Positions 8,232 through 17,375 of a stretch of 64,000 nt of DNA are shown piece after piece; positions within the stretch are counted from its first letter, which is position 1; the number at the start of each line of letters is the position of its first letter. The DNA comes from Flammeovirgaceae bacterium UBA2366 (GTDB lineage: Bacteria > Bacteroidota > Bacteroidia > Cytophagales > Cyclobacteriaceae): assembly GCA_002344065.1 (NCBI GenBank), contig DDTK01000010.1:62001-126000 (forward strand), written 5' to 3'. The translations under genes were made by a program, and so were the position numbers. The notes under the pieces were generated by a model. It was not told where the DNA came from and ran no database searches. It worked only from the letters and a program-made list of their open reading frames with translations.

Positions 8232-9173
8232 ATGCTCCGTATTGTACTTATCTGTTTCTGTGGTCAACTTTTTGCTCAACCGGGCATTGAGAAAAGTGTA
8301 AAACTATTTAAGGAAGGTAAGTTTTCAGAAGCTTCAAAAGGCTTTTCTGTTACAAAAAAAGAAGATGCTGATTACCACCAGGCGCGCTATTACCTGGGTA
8401 TGATTGCATTTGGAGAAAAGAAACTGGATGAGGCACAACGATATTTTGAAGAAGCCATTCAGGCAAAAGGCAACGTGGCCGATTATCATTATTGGTTGGG
8501 TAGTACGTACGGGAATATAGCCCGTGATGCCAACGTTTTCAAGCAAGGTACACTTGCGCCAAAAATCAAAAATTCCTTCGAAACTGCGGTTAAACTAGAT
8601 CCCAATCATTTGGATGCTCGTTGGGGTTTGATTGAATATTATTCACAAGCACCCGGGTTTATGGGAGGAAGTTGGGAGAAGGCTGAGCAAACCGCACGTG
8701 CTATGATAAAAATAAAACCGGCAGAAGGTTATCGTGCTCTGGGAAATGTGTATAGCAGACAAGAGAAGTGGGGAGAGGCCGAACAGGCTTACATCGCTAT
8801 GCACAAAGCTGATCCGGCTTACGGTATGGCATTGGCCAACTTTTACATTGGTCGGCAAAATCATGAAAAAGCATTTTTGTTGTACAATGAGGCCCTGGAG
8901 GAAGATGCTGAAAATATGCTGTTGAATTATCAGGTTGGTCGGGCAAGCGCACTGTCAGGTAAGTACCTGGATAAAGGAGAGGCATGCTTAAAAAAGTACC
9001 TGCAATACACACCAAAGCAAAACGAGCCTTCTCATGCAGGGGCTTATATGCGATTGGGAATGATTGAAGAAAAGCGAGGCAGGAAAGCAGAAGCAAAAAA
9101 ACATTATGAAAAATCACTTCAGCTTGACGGACAAATGAAAGAAGCGAAAGAGGGATTATCCCGCGTGAAATAA
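8232..9173 (+). CDS. periplasmic TPR protein
   Basis: 313 residues when started at the ATG at 8232, which begins a signal peptide (MLRIVLICFCGQLFAQ). An earlier in-frame ATG at 8151 would bury that signal, so it is rejected. After cleavage the protein is almost entirely tetratricopeptide repeats (about seven), for example ADYHQARYYLGMIAFGEKKL and NEPSHAGAYMRLGMIEEKRG. The central block (about residues 90-160) is longer and less regular. It probably serves as a periplasmic binding scaffold; partners are unknown. A bidirectional hairpin follows. Confidence 0.75.
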   Translation: MLRIVLICFCGQLFAQPGIEKSVKLFKEGKFSEASKGFSVTKKEDADYHQARYYLGMIAFGEKKLDEAQRYFEEAIQAKGNVADYHYWLGSTYGNIARDANVFKQGTLAPKIKNSFETAVKLDPNHLDARWGLIEYYSQAPGFMGGSWEKAEQTARAMIKIKPAEGYRALGNVYSRQEKWGEAEQAYIAMHKADPAYGMALANFYIGRQNHEKAFLLYNEALEEDAENMLLNYQVGRASALSGKYLDKGEACLKKYLQYTPKQNEPSHAGAYMRLGMIEEKRGRKAEAKKHYEKSLQLDGQMKEAKEGLSRVK

Positions 9174-9177
9174 GAAA

Positions 9178-9197
9178 GGCTGCCTTTTGGGGCAGCC
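9178..9197. terminator. bidirectional terminator hairpin
   Basis: GGCTGCC (9178-9184) and GGCAGCC (9191-9197) form a 7-bp stem between convergent genes. On the minus strand the stem is followed by TTTCTT, a usable tract for the redoxin gene ending at 9223. On the plus strand CTCTT follows, a weaker tract. Confidence 0.7.
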
Positions 9198-9222
9198 CTC
9201 TTAATAGTTCTTTTCTAATGGA

Positions 9223-9837
9223 TTAGGCATTCTTCCACTTAATGGTGCAACCAACTGCTTTTGTTTTGGTAGCAGGAACTTCTTTGGAGGTCAGTAATGA
9301 TTCAATGGCTTCTTCAACATATTTCTTTGTTACAGCCGAAGCATCACGGGAGTTGTCATCAATAGCCCCGATATAGGCTACGGTAAATTTTCCACCATCG
9401 TTCTTTAGCAAAAACACGTGTGGTGTATTGGTAGCACCAAAAGCTTTAGCCACTTTCTGGGTTTCATCGAACAAATATGGAAAGTCGTACTTCTTTTTCT
9501 CGGCAAGTTTCACCATTTCATCAAATGAATCACCCGGTGATATGGAAGGATCGTTAGGCTGAATAGCAATTACGGGAAATCCCTGAGATGCATATTTCTT
9601 GTTAAGGGCAATGATTCTGTCGTTGTAGGCTTTGGAGTAGGGACAGGTGTTGCAATCAAAAATTACGATGGCACCTTTTGAAGAAGCGTAGTCTGACAAC
9701 GAGACCATTTTACCGGTTACGTTTTTCATTTTAAAATCGGCAACGGTGTCGCCAATGTCATAACCACTTTTTAGAGGGCTTGCAGCCACGAACAACACAC
9801 AAGCCAGGGCAGCAAAAATTGTTTTCATCATATTCAT
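9223..9837 (-). CDS. exported thioredoxin-family / redoxin protein
   Basis: 204 residues with a signal peptide (TIFAALACVLFVAAS). The redoxin domain has the strand IGDTVADFKMKNVTG, the active-site CNTCPYSKAY (CxxC at about 61-64) and the cis-Pro region GATNTPHVFLL. The C-terminus has a conserved-looking GCTIKWK motif with an extra cysteine. Such proteins reduce disulfides or peroxides in the periplasm; the exact substrate is not known. The second redoxin gene ends 15 bases upstream on the same strand, suggesting an envelope redox operon. Confidence 0.8.
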   Translation of the reverse strand: MNMMKTIFAALACVLFVAASPLKSGYDIGDTVADFKMKNVTGKMVSLSDYASSKGAIVIFDCNTCPYSKAYNDRIIALNKKYASQGFPVIAIQPNDPSISPGDSFDEMVKLAEKKKYDFPYLFDETQKVAKAFGATNTPHVFLLKNDGGKFTVAYIGAIDDNSRDASAVTKKYVEEAIESLLTSKEVPATKTKAVGCTIKWKNA

Positions 9838-9852
9838 ATTAATTTTGGTTTA

Positions 9853-10326
9853 TTATAGTAGCTCTGCGATTAATTTCTCAAGATCGCCTTCGTGGAGTTC
9901 TTTTTCAATAAATTTTCTTTGACCGGTTTTCCCGTTAATAATGATGGTGGCCGGTATGGCTCCTGACCAGCTTTTTTCGATTTGGTTGATCCATGAATTG
10001 GGATCTTTTTCATCCAGAATAAGCACTTTTGATTGTATCTTTTTCCGTTCAACAAACCGATGCACAACTTCAGGTTTGGGGTTCAGGTCAAGGTCGAGGC
10101 TTACCAGGGTCACTTCAACATCCTTCCGCTCTGCACCAAGCTTTTCAAACAAGGGCATCTCTTTAACACAGGGACCACACCAGGTAGCCCAAAAATTGAT
10201 AACCTTGATATTGGCAGTCTCGCGGTTGATATGATCTTGAAGTTGCCGAAGTTTTACGATTTCAGCTGACTGGGCATAAAGCCCGATGGGAATAAGGAAG
10301 CTAAGTATAAGAATGGCTCTTTTCAT
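9853..10326 (-). CDS. TlpA/ResA-like thioredoxin
   Basis: 157 residues with a signal peptide (ILILSFLIPIGLYAQ). The thioredoxin domain carries NFWATWCGPCVKEMP, the WCGPC active site at about residues 49-53, and the cis-Pro strand GAIPATIIINGKTG. TlpA/ResA-like proteins reduce disulfides in exported apoproteins such as apocytochrome c. First gene of a two-gene unit with the redoxin ending at 9223. Upstream is the gene-free 347-base gap that holds the DnaA boxes. Confidence 0.85.
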   Translation of the reverse strand: MKRAILILSFLIPIGLYAQSAEIVKLRQLQDHINRETANIKVINFWATWCGPCVKEMPLFEKLGAERKDVEVTLVSLDLDLNPKPEVVHRFVERKKIQSKVLILDEKDPNSWINQIEKSWSGAIPATIIINGKTGQRKFIEKELHEGDLEKLIAELL

Positions 10327-10454
10327 GTAATTGTTAACCCGCCAGGGGCAAAAGTTGTTCCGACTTTTTGTTTAATGGTGTGTGGTGTAAGGTCTTGATT
10401 AACGGTGTGCAAAATAGCTAAAATTCAGGCACTTAGAAGTTAGCAAATAAGGAG

Positions 10455-10577
10455 CCGAAAAGAATTCCACAAAATCATGCAGTTATCCACATTACCGTAA
10501 TGTTTTCACTTAAATGATTATATATCAATCAGTTATATCAACTAGAATCAATCAATTCTTTGTGGACAACTTTTCGG
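10455..10577. other. candidate replication origin (DnaA boxes in an AT-rich gap)
   Basis: Gap 10327-10673 has no gene. It contains the perfect DnaA box TTATCCACA (10483-10491, plus strand) and a one-mismatch box TTGTCCACA on the minus strand (10561-10569). Both lie within an imperfect inverted repeat, CCGAAAAGAATTCCACAA (10455-10472) against CCGAAAAGTTGTCCACAA (complement of 10560-10577), 15 of 18 identical. Between the boxes is a strongly AT-rich stretch (about 10500-10560) that could unwind. To the right, 16 of 17 genes up to 30.8 kb are on the plus strand; to the left minus genes dominate. Boxes and layout are seen; origin function is inferred. dnaA itself is not in the window. Confidence 0.4.
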
Positions 10578-10673
10578 TCTTAATAATCCCGATCAAAATC
10601 CTTGCTTCTTCTAATTCACAGATATTCAGAATTGTAGCGTAGCATTTGAGAGGTTTTAGCTATTTTTTGAGCC

Positions 10674-11624
10674 ATGGAAAATTCAACAAACCGGGTTACC
10701 CAACTATTCAATATCCAACTTCCAATAATACAGGCCGGCATGGTGTGGTGCAGCGGCTGGCGCCTGGCCTCCGCAGTTAGTAATGCAGGAGGGCTTGGCC
10801 TGATCGGCTCCGGTTCGATGCATCCGGAAACGCTGGAAGAGCATATCCAAAAGTGTAAGGCGGCCACTGCTAAACCTTTTGGTGTTAATGTGCCGCTGTT
10901 GTACCCGCAGATAGACAAGTTGATGGAAATTATCATAAAGGAAAATGTAAAAATCGTGTTTACGTCAGCCGGTAATCCTTCCACCTGGACGGGCCATTTG
11001 AAAGAGAAAGGAATTACAGTTGTGCACGTAGTATCCAGTGTAAAATTTGCGCGTAAAGCAGAGCAGGCAGGGGTTGATGCTGTGGTGGCCGAAGGCTTTG
11101 AAGCCGGAGGGCATAATGGCCGGGAGGAGACCACAACATTTGTTTTGATCCCCCTTGTTCGGGAGGCCGTTTCAATACCGCTTATTGCCGCAGGCGGTAT
11201 CGCTACGGGCCGTGGAATGCTTGCTGCCGAGGTGCTTGGTGCAGGCGGTGTGCAGGTGGGTAGCCGGTTTGCAGCCAGCGCAGAGTCATCGGCACATGAA
11301 AAATTTAAGGAAGTAATAGTGAAAGCAGGAGAAGGAGATACACTGCTTACGATGAAGCAACTTACTCCTGTTCGACTCGTGCGTAATAAATTCTTCCATC
11401 AGGTTATTGAAGCTGAACAGCGTGGAGCCAGCCTGGATGAAATGAAACAGTTGCTGGGCAGAGGTCGCGCAAAGAAGGGAATGTTTGAGGGCGATCTGGA
11501 TGAAGGAGAGTTAGAAATCGGCCAGGTAGCGGCCGCTATTCATGATGTGAAACCGGCTGCGGAGATTTTGCTCGAAATCTGGAATGAGTATAACGCACTG
11601 AAGCAGCAACTTTGTAAGTCTTAG
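10674..11624 (+). CDS. nitronate monooxygenase / FabK-like flavoprotein
   Basis: 316-residue FMN-dependent TIM-barrel enzyme. Family motifs are PIIQAGMVWCSGWRLASAVS at the N-terminus, EGFEAGGHNGREETTTF (about 140-156, with the family histidine at about 147), the phosphate-binding loop AAGGIATGRG (about 175) and GVQVGSRF (about 192). Close relatives include class II nitronate monooxygenases and the enoyl-ACP reductase FabK; motif content alone does not separate the two. The VOC gene starts 3 bases after its stop, so the two are probably co-transcribed. Confidence 0.85.
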   Translation: MENSTNRVTQLFNIQLPIIQAGMVWCSGWRLASAVSNAGGLGLIGSGSMHPETLEEHIQKCKAATAKPFGVNVPLLYPQIDKLMEIIIKENVKIVFTSAGNPSTWTGHLKEKGITVVHVVSSVKFARKAEQAGVDAVVAEGFEAGGHNGREETTTFVLIPLVREAVSIPLIAAGGIATGRGMLAAEVLGAGGVQVGSRFAASAESSAHEKFKEVIVKAGEGDTLLTMKQLTPVRLVRNKFFHQVIEAEQRGASLDEMKQLLGRGRAKKGMFEGDLDEGELEIGQVAAAIHDVKPAAEILLEIWNEYNALKQQLCKS

Positions 11625-11627
11625 CCG

Positions 11628-12023
11628 ATGAAGTTTATTAAAATAAAAGAAACGTGTCTTTACGTTCACGATCTGGAGCAAGCCAGAAAATTTTATGGTG
11701 AAATTCTGGAGCTCCCACTGATAAGCTATGTAGTTGGCAAACATCTTTTCTTTCAGGCAGGATCATCCGTACTGCTGATCTTTAATCCGGAAGATTCAAA
11801 AACCAAAACCACTCCACCGGCACATTTTGGTGGAGGCAAACAGCATTTTGCTTTTGAAGTGGAGGGGAGGGAATATGAAAAGGCCAAAATCTGGATAACT
11901 GCAAAAGGGATTACAATCATTGATGAAGTAACGTGGCAAGGCGGCAGCAAATCGTTTTATTTTGAGGATCCTGAAGGTAATGTATTGGAGATTGTTCCCG
12001 ACAAGGGAGTCTGGCCCGACTAG
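11628..12023 (+). CDS. VOC superfamily (glyoxalase/bleomycin-resistance fold) protein
   Basis: 131 residues with the paired beta-alpha-beta-beta-beta modules of the vicinal oxygen chelate fold: ETCLYVHDLEQARKFYGEIL at the start and SKSFYFEDPEGNVLEIVPD at the end. The last motif holds the usual C-terminal Glu metal ligand, and HFAFEV gives a central His. Metal-dependent chemistry is likely but the substrate is unknown. It ends on a CTAG shared with the convergent 91-residue gene. Confidence 0.8.
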   Translation: MKFIKIKETCLYVHDLEQARKFYGEILELPLISYVVGKHLFFQAGSSVLLIFNPEDSKTKTTPPAHFGGGKQHFAFEVEGREYEKAKIWITAKGITIIDEVTWQGGSKSFYFEDPEGNVLEIVPDKGVWPD

Positions 12024-12295
12024 TTCAGAATTTTTGCGAGCACATGCTCGGCCGATTGTATTTTGGTATTGGCAACGTTAAGAAACTCAGGCGCTACCGA
12101 AGTTTTAAACACATTGGTGTACCATTCTGAGTATGCGGCATACTGAATGCAGTTGCGGGTTATCTTGCCGTCAATCAGAATGTTGATGCGTTCAGGATAG
12201 GAGAAGGATAATTGCAGGAGTACTTGCTGATCGGCCGGGAGTTCATCCACACAAACAAATTCTATTCCCCGGTAAAATCTCGACTTCACTTTCAT
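12020..12295 (-). CDS. conserved-looking small protein of unknown function
   Basis: 91 residues, mixed alpha/beta composition, no signal peptide or membrane segment. It begins MKVKSRFYRGIEFVCVDELP and ends in HVLAKILN. I recognise no family. Its stop codon and that of the VOC gene overlap on the palindrome CTAG (12020-12023). It is the only minus-strand gene between 10.7 and 30.8 kb. Coding status rests on a clean frame between two well-supported genes with no competing frame. Confidence 0.5.
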   Translation of the reverse strand: MKVKSRFYRGIEFVCVDELPADQQVLLQLSFSYPERINILIDGKITRNCIQYAAYSEWYTNVFKTSVAPEFLNVANTKIQSAEHVLAKILN

Positions 12296-12531
12296 CTCAC
12301 GTAAATATCTGGCATGTAAAAATAGTAACCTTTGCGCATTTAGATTGATTAAACAGATTAAGGTTTAATGCATGGTAAGATTAACTTCATGTTAATTTTT
12401 TGAATATTCGCTTGATATACGAAAACTGCGGACACGTTAAGCCGCAAAGAAACCGCGCATACTTTGCGCCTCAGTGCCGCTGCGGTAAAATAAATGAACC
12501 TATGCTATCTTATATTTAGGACTTTATACAC

Positions 12532-14625
12532 ATGCCTGGATTTTTTGAAACACCTGTTGAATTCCTGAAAGGCGTTGGTCCACAGCGGGCCGCGTTGCTG
12601 AACAAGCAACTAAACATTTTTACCTTCGGAGATTTAATCCAGCATTACCCCTTTCGATATGAGGATCGCACCCGGTTTTACGCTATCCATGAGTTGAGTG
12701 AGGAGATGCCCTTTGTGCAGGTTAAAGGCAAAATAGGCAGGAAGGAAATGGTGGGTACAGGTTTTAAAAAAAGACTGGTTGCTTACCTGGAAGACGAAAC
12801 GGGTGAAATGGAACTCGTGTGGTTTCAAGGCATAAAATGGGTGCTTGAAAAGGTGAAGCCGGGCATTGACTATGTGGTTTTTGGTAAGCCTGTGAAGTAC
12901 GGTAAGCGATTTAGTATTGCGCATCCGGAGCTGGAGGCACTCACAACCAAGAATGAAAAAGGCGGATACTTGCAGCCCGTTTATTCCATCACCGATATAC
13001 TTCGCAAGCGTCATCTCGACAGCAAAGCCATCAGTAAACTACAGCAGGAATTACTGGTACAGGCAAAGGATAAATTTCACGAAACCCTTCCACAGACTAT
13101 ACTTAGTCGGTTCAACTTTATGGATAAGAAAAGTGCAATGATTAACATTCACTTTCCTGAAAATCACGAGCAGCTCATCGCAGCGCAACAGCGACTTAAG
13201 TTTGAGGAATTGTTCTATATTCAGTTAAGACTTATTAAACTTAAACTTGTTCGCAAAGAAAAGTATAAAGGACAGTCTTTTAATGATGCCACCCTGTTAA
13301 CGAAATTCTACAACGAATTTCTTCCCTTTCAACTTACCTCCGCACAAAAAAAAGTGATCAGGGAAATTTATACAGATATGAAATCAGGCAAGCAAATGAA
13401 CCGGCTGCTTCAAGGCGATGTGGGTAGTGGAAAAACGATTGTGTCTTTTGTGTGTATGCTGATCGCCCTGGGTGGCAACGCCCAATGTACATTAATGGCG
13501 CCAACAGAAATTCTGGCGCAGCAACATTTTAAAACATTAAGCAAGTATGCTGAGCAAATGCGTATCACCATTGCGCTACTAACAGGCTCAACAAAAAAAG
13601 CTCAACGCAAAGCAATTCATCAAGGCTTGCAGGAGGGCTCATTAAAAATTTTAATTGGTACGCATGCCTTGATAGAAGAAGAAGTACAATTTCAAAATCT
13701 GGGCCTGGCCATAGTTGACGAGCAGCATCGGTTTGGTGTAGCACAACGATCAAAGCTGTGGGGTAAAAACAAAACTGTTTATCCGCATGTGTTGGTAATG
13801 ACGGCAACACCTATTCCGCGCACTTTGGCCATGACCTTATATGGCGATCTTGATGTGTCGGTGATTGATGAGTTACCGGCTGGTCGTAAGCCCATCAAAA
13901 CAATTCACAAATATGATTCACACCGGCTGGAAGTAAATGGATTTTTACAGCAACAGATTAAATCGGGCAGACAGGTATATGTAGTTTATCCCTTAATTGA
14001 AGAATCTGAAAAACTTGATTTAAAACATTTAATGGATGGTTACGAAAGTATTTGCCGCGCCTTTCCGGATGAGGCCATCAGCATTGTGCATGGCAAAATG
14101 AAACCCGATGCCAAAGAATATGAAATGGCGCGCTTTGTTAAAGGCGAAACCAGTATAATGGTAGCCACTACAGTAATAGAGGTGGGTGTAGATGTGCCCA
14201 ATGCCTCAGTAATGGTTATTGAAAATGCTGAACGCTTCGGACTTTCACAGTTGCATCAGTTGCGCGGACGGGTTGGAAGGGGAGCAGAACAATCGTATTG
14301 TTTGTTAATGACGAACTACAAATTGTCAGCCGATTCAAAGGTGCGGATTGAAACCATGGTGCGTACCAACAACGGCTTTGAAATAGCCGAAACAGATCTT
14401 CAGCTTAGGGGCCCTGGCGACTTAATGGGAACGCAGCAAAGTGGCGTGCTTGATCTGCTCATTGCCGATTTAGGTAAGGATACAAAGCTTTTACATGCTG
14501 CGCGTGAAACAGCCCTTCAAATACTTGAAAATGACCCTGATTTGAAGAATTCTGATAACCGATTAATCCGTGAACAGGTAGAGCGGATGCGTAAATCAGT
14601 TGTTAATTGGAGCCGGATAAGTTAG
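12532..14625 (+). CDS. recG: ATP-dependent DNA helicase RecG
   Basis: Branch-migration helicase that remodels stalled replication forks and Holliday junctions. 697 residues, full family length. The N-terminal wedge/OB domain (about 1-170) includes FGDLIQHYPFRYEDRT. The helicase core has Walker A GDVGSGKT (about 299-306), the RecG-type box DEQHRFG (about 396), MTATPIPRTLA (about 422), TTVIEVGVDVPNA (about 544) and QLRGRVGRG (about 580). The end carries the TRG-type motif region (LRGPGDLMGTQQSG). The 236-base gap upstream shows no clear regulatory site. Confidence 0.97.
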   Translation: MPGFFETPVEFLKGVGPQRAALLNKQLNIFTFGDLIQHYPFRYEDRTRFYAIHELSEEMPFVQVKGKIGRKEMVGTGFKKRLVAYLEDETGEMELVWFQGIKWVLEKVKPGIDYVVFGKPVKYGKRFSIAHPELEALTTKNEKGGYLQPVYSITDILRKRHLDSKAISKLQQELLVQAKDKFHETLPQTILSRFNFMDKKSAMINIHFPENHEQLIAAQQRLKFEELFYIQLRLIKLKLVRKEKYKGQSFNDATLLTKFYNEFLPFQLTSAQKKVIREIYTDMKSGKQMNRLLQGDVGSGKTIVSFVCMLIALGGNAQCTLMAPTEILAQQHFKTLSKYAEQMRITIALLTGSTKKAQRKAIHQGLQEGSLKILIGTHALIEEEVQFQNLGLAIVDEQHRFGVAQRSKLWGKNKTVYPHVLVMTATPIPRTLAMTLYGDLDVSVIDELPAGRKPIKTIHKYDSHRLEVNGFLQQQIKSGRQVYVVYPLIEESEKLDLKHLMDGYESICRAFPDEAISIVHGKMKPDAKEYEMARFVKGETSIMVATTVIEVGVDVPNASVMVIENAERFGLSQLHQLRGRVGRGAEQSYCLLMTNYKLSADSKVRIETMVRTNNGFEIAETDLQLRGPGDLMGTQQSGVLDLLIADLGKDTKLLHAARETALQILENDPDLKNSDNRLIREQVERMRKSVVNWSRIS

Positions 14626-14663
14626 ACGAAAGAATTCGTTAAATTTGGTATTCGCCAAGCCGG

Positions 14664-17375
14664 ATGCACCTAAAAATACTTGCCTGTTGCCTTCTTATCA
14701 CCATCGCTGCAAAGGCCCAGCAGGGCAATTACTTTCTCACCCATTTCACACCCGATAAAGATAATTTTAATAATGCCTGCTTCGATCTGGCACAAGACCA
14801 ACGCGGAATTTTTTATTTCGCCACACAGGGCGGAGTGCTGCAGTTTGATGGACGTAACTGGGACATTATACAGACATCGGGTGCTGTGTATGCTATTGAA
14901 GTTGTAGGAGGGAAACTATTCGTAGCAGGATCCAAAGGATTTGGAAAAATTGAGACCAATGAATCAGGTCTTCCGACTTATCAAACCATCTATGAGTCAG
15001 AAGATGCCAGAAATATTTTTCAAATGCGGTCAGTAAATGATCAGGTTTATTTTTTGAATGACAGAAACCTGTTTATTTATTCACCAGCAGCCAACGAAGT
15101 TAAGCTGGAGGCTTCTTCAAAAGATGAAGATTGGATTGGGCTGCATGAAATCTTCGGAAATGCCTTTGTAAGTTCTGAAGATCGCGGAATTTTCACATTA
15201 GGGAAGAATTCACTTATACCAGCCAAGTTGTTTCAGGATCAAACCTCATTGGTGTTTGCTGAACGCCAACAGAATGTATACCTGTTGGGCACTTCTGAAA
15301 GCCGACTTTTTCTACTTCAGGATGACATGCGCCTCAAAGAAGTTAAGGTTGCTGACTCAACATACCTTTCAACCAGTGTTATGATAAACGCAGCCTGGGT
15401 AAATAGTGATCTTGTTGCTTTGGGTACGCTTCGCGGAGGTATAGTTTTTATAAATCCTAACACGGGTGAAACGGAGGAAATCATCAATTACAACACCGGT
15501 CTTCCTGACAATGAAGTTTACACATTAATCAAGGATCGAAATCAGAATATATGGGCATCGCACACCTACGGGTTTACCCGTATTGCACCTTACCTTCCCT
15601 TTCGTTCATTTCGTTACTATGCCGGGCTTCAGGGAAATTTACTGTGTGCCATTCAGCATAAAAATGAAGTGTATGTGGGCACCTCTCTTGGCCTCTACAA
15701 ATTAGTGAAGGAAGAATTTTATGATGAGATAACTTACTTTGTTGAAGTTCCGGTTAAGACTACAAAGAAAATGCAACGTAAAGCGAAAGCCGAACCGGAA
15801 CCAACGCCTGTAGAAACTAAACCAGATTCGCAGAAGGGTGGAATTTTTGGCTTTCTGAAAAAAAAGAAGAAAAACGAAGCAGAGCCAATCACCACCACAC
15901 CTACACCTTCACCCGAGACAGTTGAAGAAGTGAAGACCACAATAACATACAAGCAGGAAAAGCGAACAAAGAGAATTTTGCGCTCGTCACACTTCGTTTA
16001 CAAAAGAGTAGAAGGCATTGATGCTAAAGTTACTCAGCTTGTTCAATGGAAAGGCAAGTTGCTAGCCGCAGGATTGAGTGGCGTTAGTGAAGTCACATCG
16101 CAGGGCATTGTGCCGGTGATGGAATATCCAACCCGGTTTCTCTTTGCATCGGAATCAACAGGTAAGCTTTTAATATCAACCTATGATGACAAGCTACATG
16201 AAATGGTGTTTGATAAAGCCGGTTGGAGAGAGGAGCGATTAATATCCAATATTGATGACCCCATTAGTTTTATTTTTGAAGAACCGGGTAAAGCATTTTG
16301 GTTAAGTGGTTTAGATAAGGTGTTCAGGGTAAATCATGATGCGACAAAACCGGTAATGAGTTTAACAGTTGCCAATTCAAGATTCGAAAGACTGATTGGC
16401 ACAAACTATAACAACCGTGTAATCTTCTCAAGTTCTTCCGGATTTTTTGCTTACGACTTTCAAAATCAATCGCTTCAACCAATAGATTCTTTACCACGGC
16501 CTGAGGTTGCTTTTGCAGAAGGCGAGCGACTATGGTTCAGAGATGACCACGGATGGTTTGCCTTGAACAATAATGGAAGCAATGATAATATTGAATTGCT
16601 GAACCTCTTTTCTGATATCCGCTTTATTACGGCTGATGAGCAAACAGGATACCTGTGGATAATTACGGGTAATAATGAATTGTTCCGGTTTAATCCCAAA
16701 AAATTATTGCCTACTGAATTTTCCTATCCTCTTTTTTTACGGAGCATTGAACAGGAGAACACATTAGTTCCCTTGGGGAAATTAAAAATGGATCAGGAAA
16801 ACAGTTCACTTCGCATAGAGGTGGTAAAGCCCGATTACATTGGCGCAAGATCAGTGGAGTATCGGTACTACCTTGAAGGATTGCATACCCAGTGGTCGGA
16901 GTGGTCGGTTAACAACAACATTATCGACATTGCATATTTACCGAATGGAAAGTACCGGTTGCTGGTTCAGGCAAAAGATATTTTTGGTCGCGTTACCACC
17001 ATGGAACCGTTAAGCATGGATGTATTGCCACCCTACTGGCAGAGATCCTGGTTTTATGCACTTGAGTTTTTAGTGTTTGCATCACTGGTTGTTTTATCGT
17101 TTCGATTAAGCAACCGCTTTCGGTTTGTGAGTCGTGTGCTCTCACTGCTTTCGATCATTATTCTGATTGAGTTTATTCAAACAGCTGCCGGCTCAACTTT
17201 TGAAACAGGAAGCAGTCCGGTGGTAGAGTTTCTGGTACAGGTGAGCATAGCGTTCATGATTCTTCCGGTGGAAGGATTTTTGCGAAGATTTATGCTTCGC
17301 TCCATCGATAAAAACAGTCAGTATAAAATAGATGAACCTGTAAAGGATCAAGGAATTAGTACGTTAGAAAAATGA
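14664..17375 (+). CDS. beta-propeller / Y_Y_Y sensor protein lacking an output domain
   Basis: 903 residues. A signal peptide (LACCLLITIAAKAQ) is followed by many propeller blades like those of two-component regulators (FATQGGVLQFDGRNWDI, DNEVYTLIKDRNQNIWASHT). A Y_Y_Y-type immunoglobulin domain lies at about 725-790, followed by two or three membrane helices (about 795-880) and a short tail. Full-length relatives continue into a histidine kinase, GGDEF or LytTR domain; here nothing follows. A low-complexity Lys/Glu/Pro/Thr insert splits the propeller at about 368-435 (KKKKKNEAEP). Its stop overlaps the DinB start by 4 bases. A ligand-binding envelope role is inferred. Confidence 0.75.
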   Translation: MHLKILACCLLITIAAKAQQGNYFLTHFTPDKDNFNNACFDLAQDQRGIFYFATQGGVLQFDGRNWDIIQTSGAVYAIEVVGGKLFVAGSKGFGKIETNESGLPTYQTIYESEDARNIFQMRSVNDQVYFLNDRNLFIYSPAANEVKLEASSKDEDWIGLHEIFGNAFVSSEDRGIFTLGKNSLIPAKLFQDQTSLVFAERQQNVYLLGTSESRLFLLQDDMRLKEVKVADSTYLSTSVMINAAWVNSDLVALGTLRGGIVFINPNTGETEEIINYNTGLPDNEVYTLIKDRNQNIWASHTYGFTRIAPYLPFRSFRYYAGLQGNLLCAIQHKNEVYVGTSLGLYKLVKEEFYDEITYFVEVPVKTTKKMQRKAKAEPEPTPVETKPDSQKGGIFGFLKKKKKNEAEPITTTPTPSPETVEEVKTTITYKQEKRTKRILRSSHFVYKRVEGIDAKVTQLVQWKGKLLAAGLSGVSEVTSQGIVPVMEYPTRFLFASESTGKLLISTYDDKLHEMVFDKAGWREERLISNIDDPISFIFEEPGKAFWLSGLDKVFRVNHDATKPVMSLTVANSRFERLIGTNYNNRVIFSSSSGFFAYDFQNQSLQPIDSLPRPEVAFAEGERLWFRDDHGWFALNNNGSNDNIELLNLFSDIRFITADEQTGYLWIITGNNELFRFNPKKLLPTEFSYPLFLRSIEQENTLVPLGKLKMDQENSSLRIEVVKPDYIGARSVEYRYYLEGLHTQWSEWSVNNNIIDIAYLPNGKYRLLVQAKDIFGRVTTMEPLSMDVLPPYWQRSWFYALEFLVFASLVVLSFRLSNRFRFVSRVLSLLSIIILIEFIQTAAGSTFETGSSPVVEFLVQVSIAFMILPVEGFLRRFMLRSIDKNSQYKIDEPVKDQGISTLEK

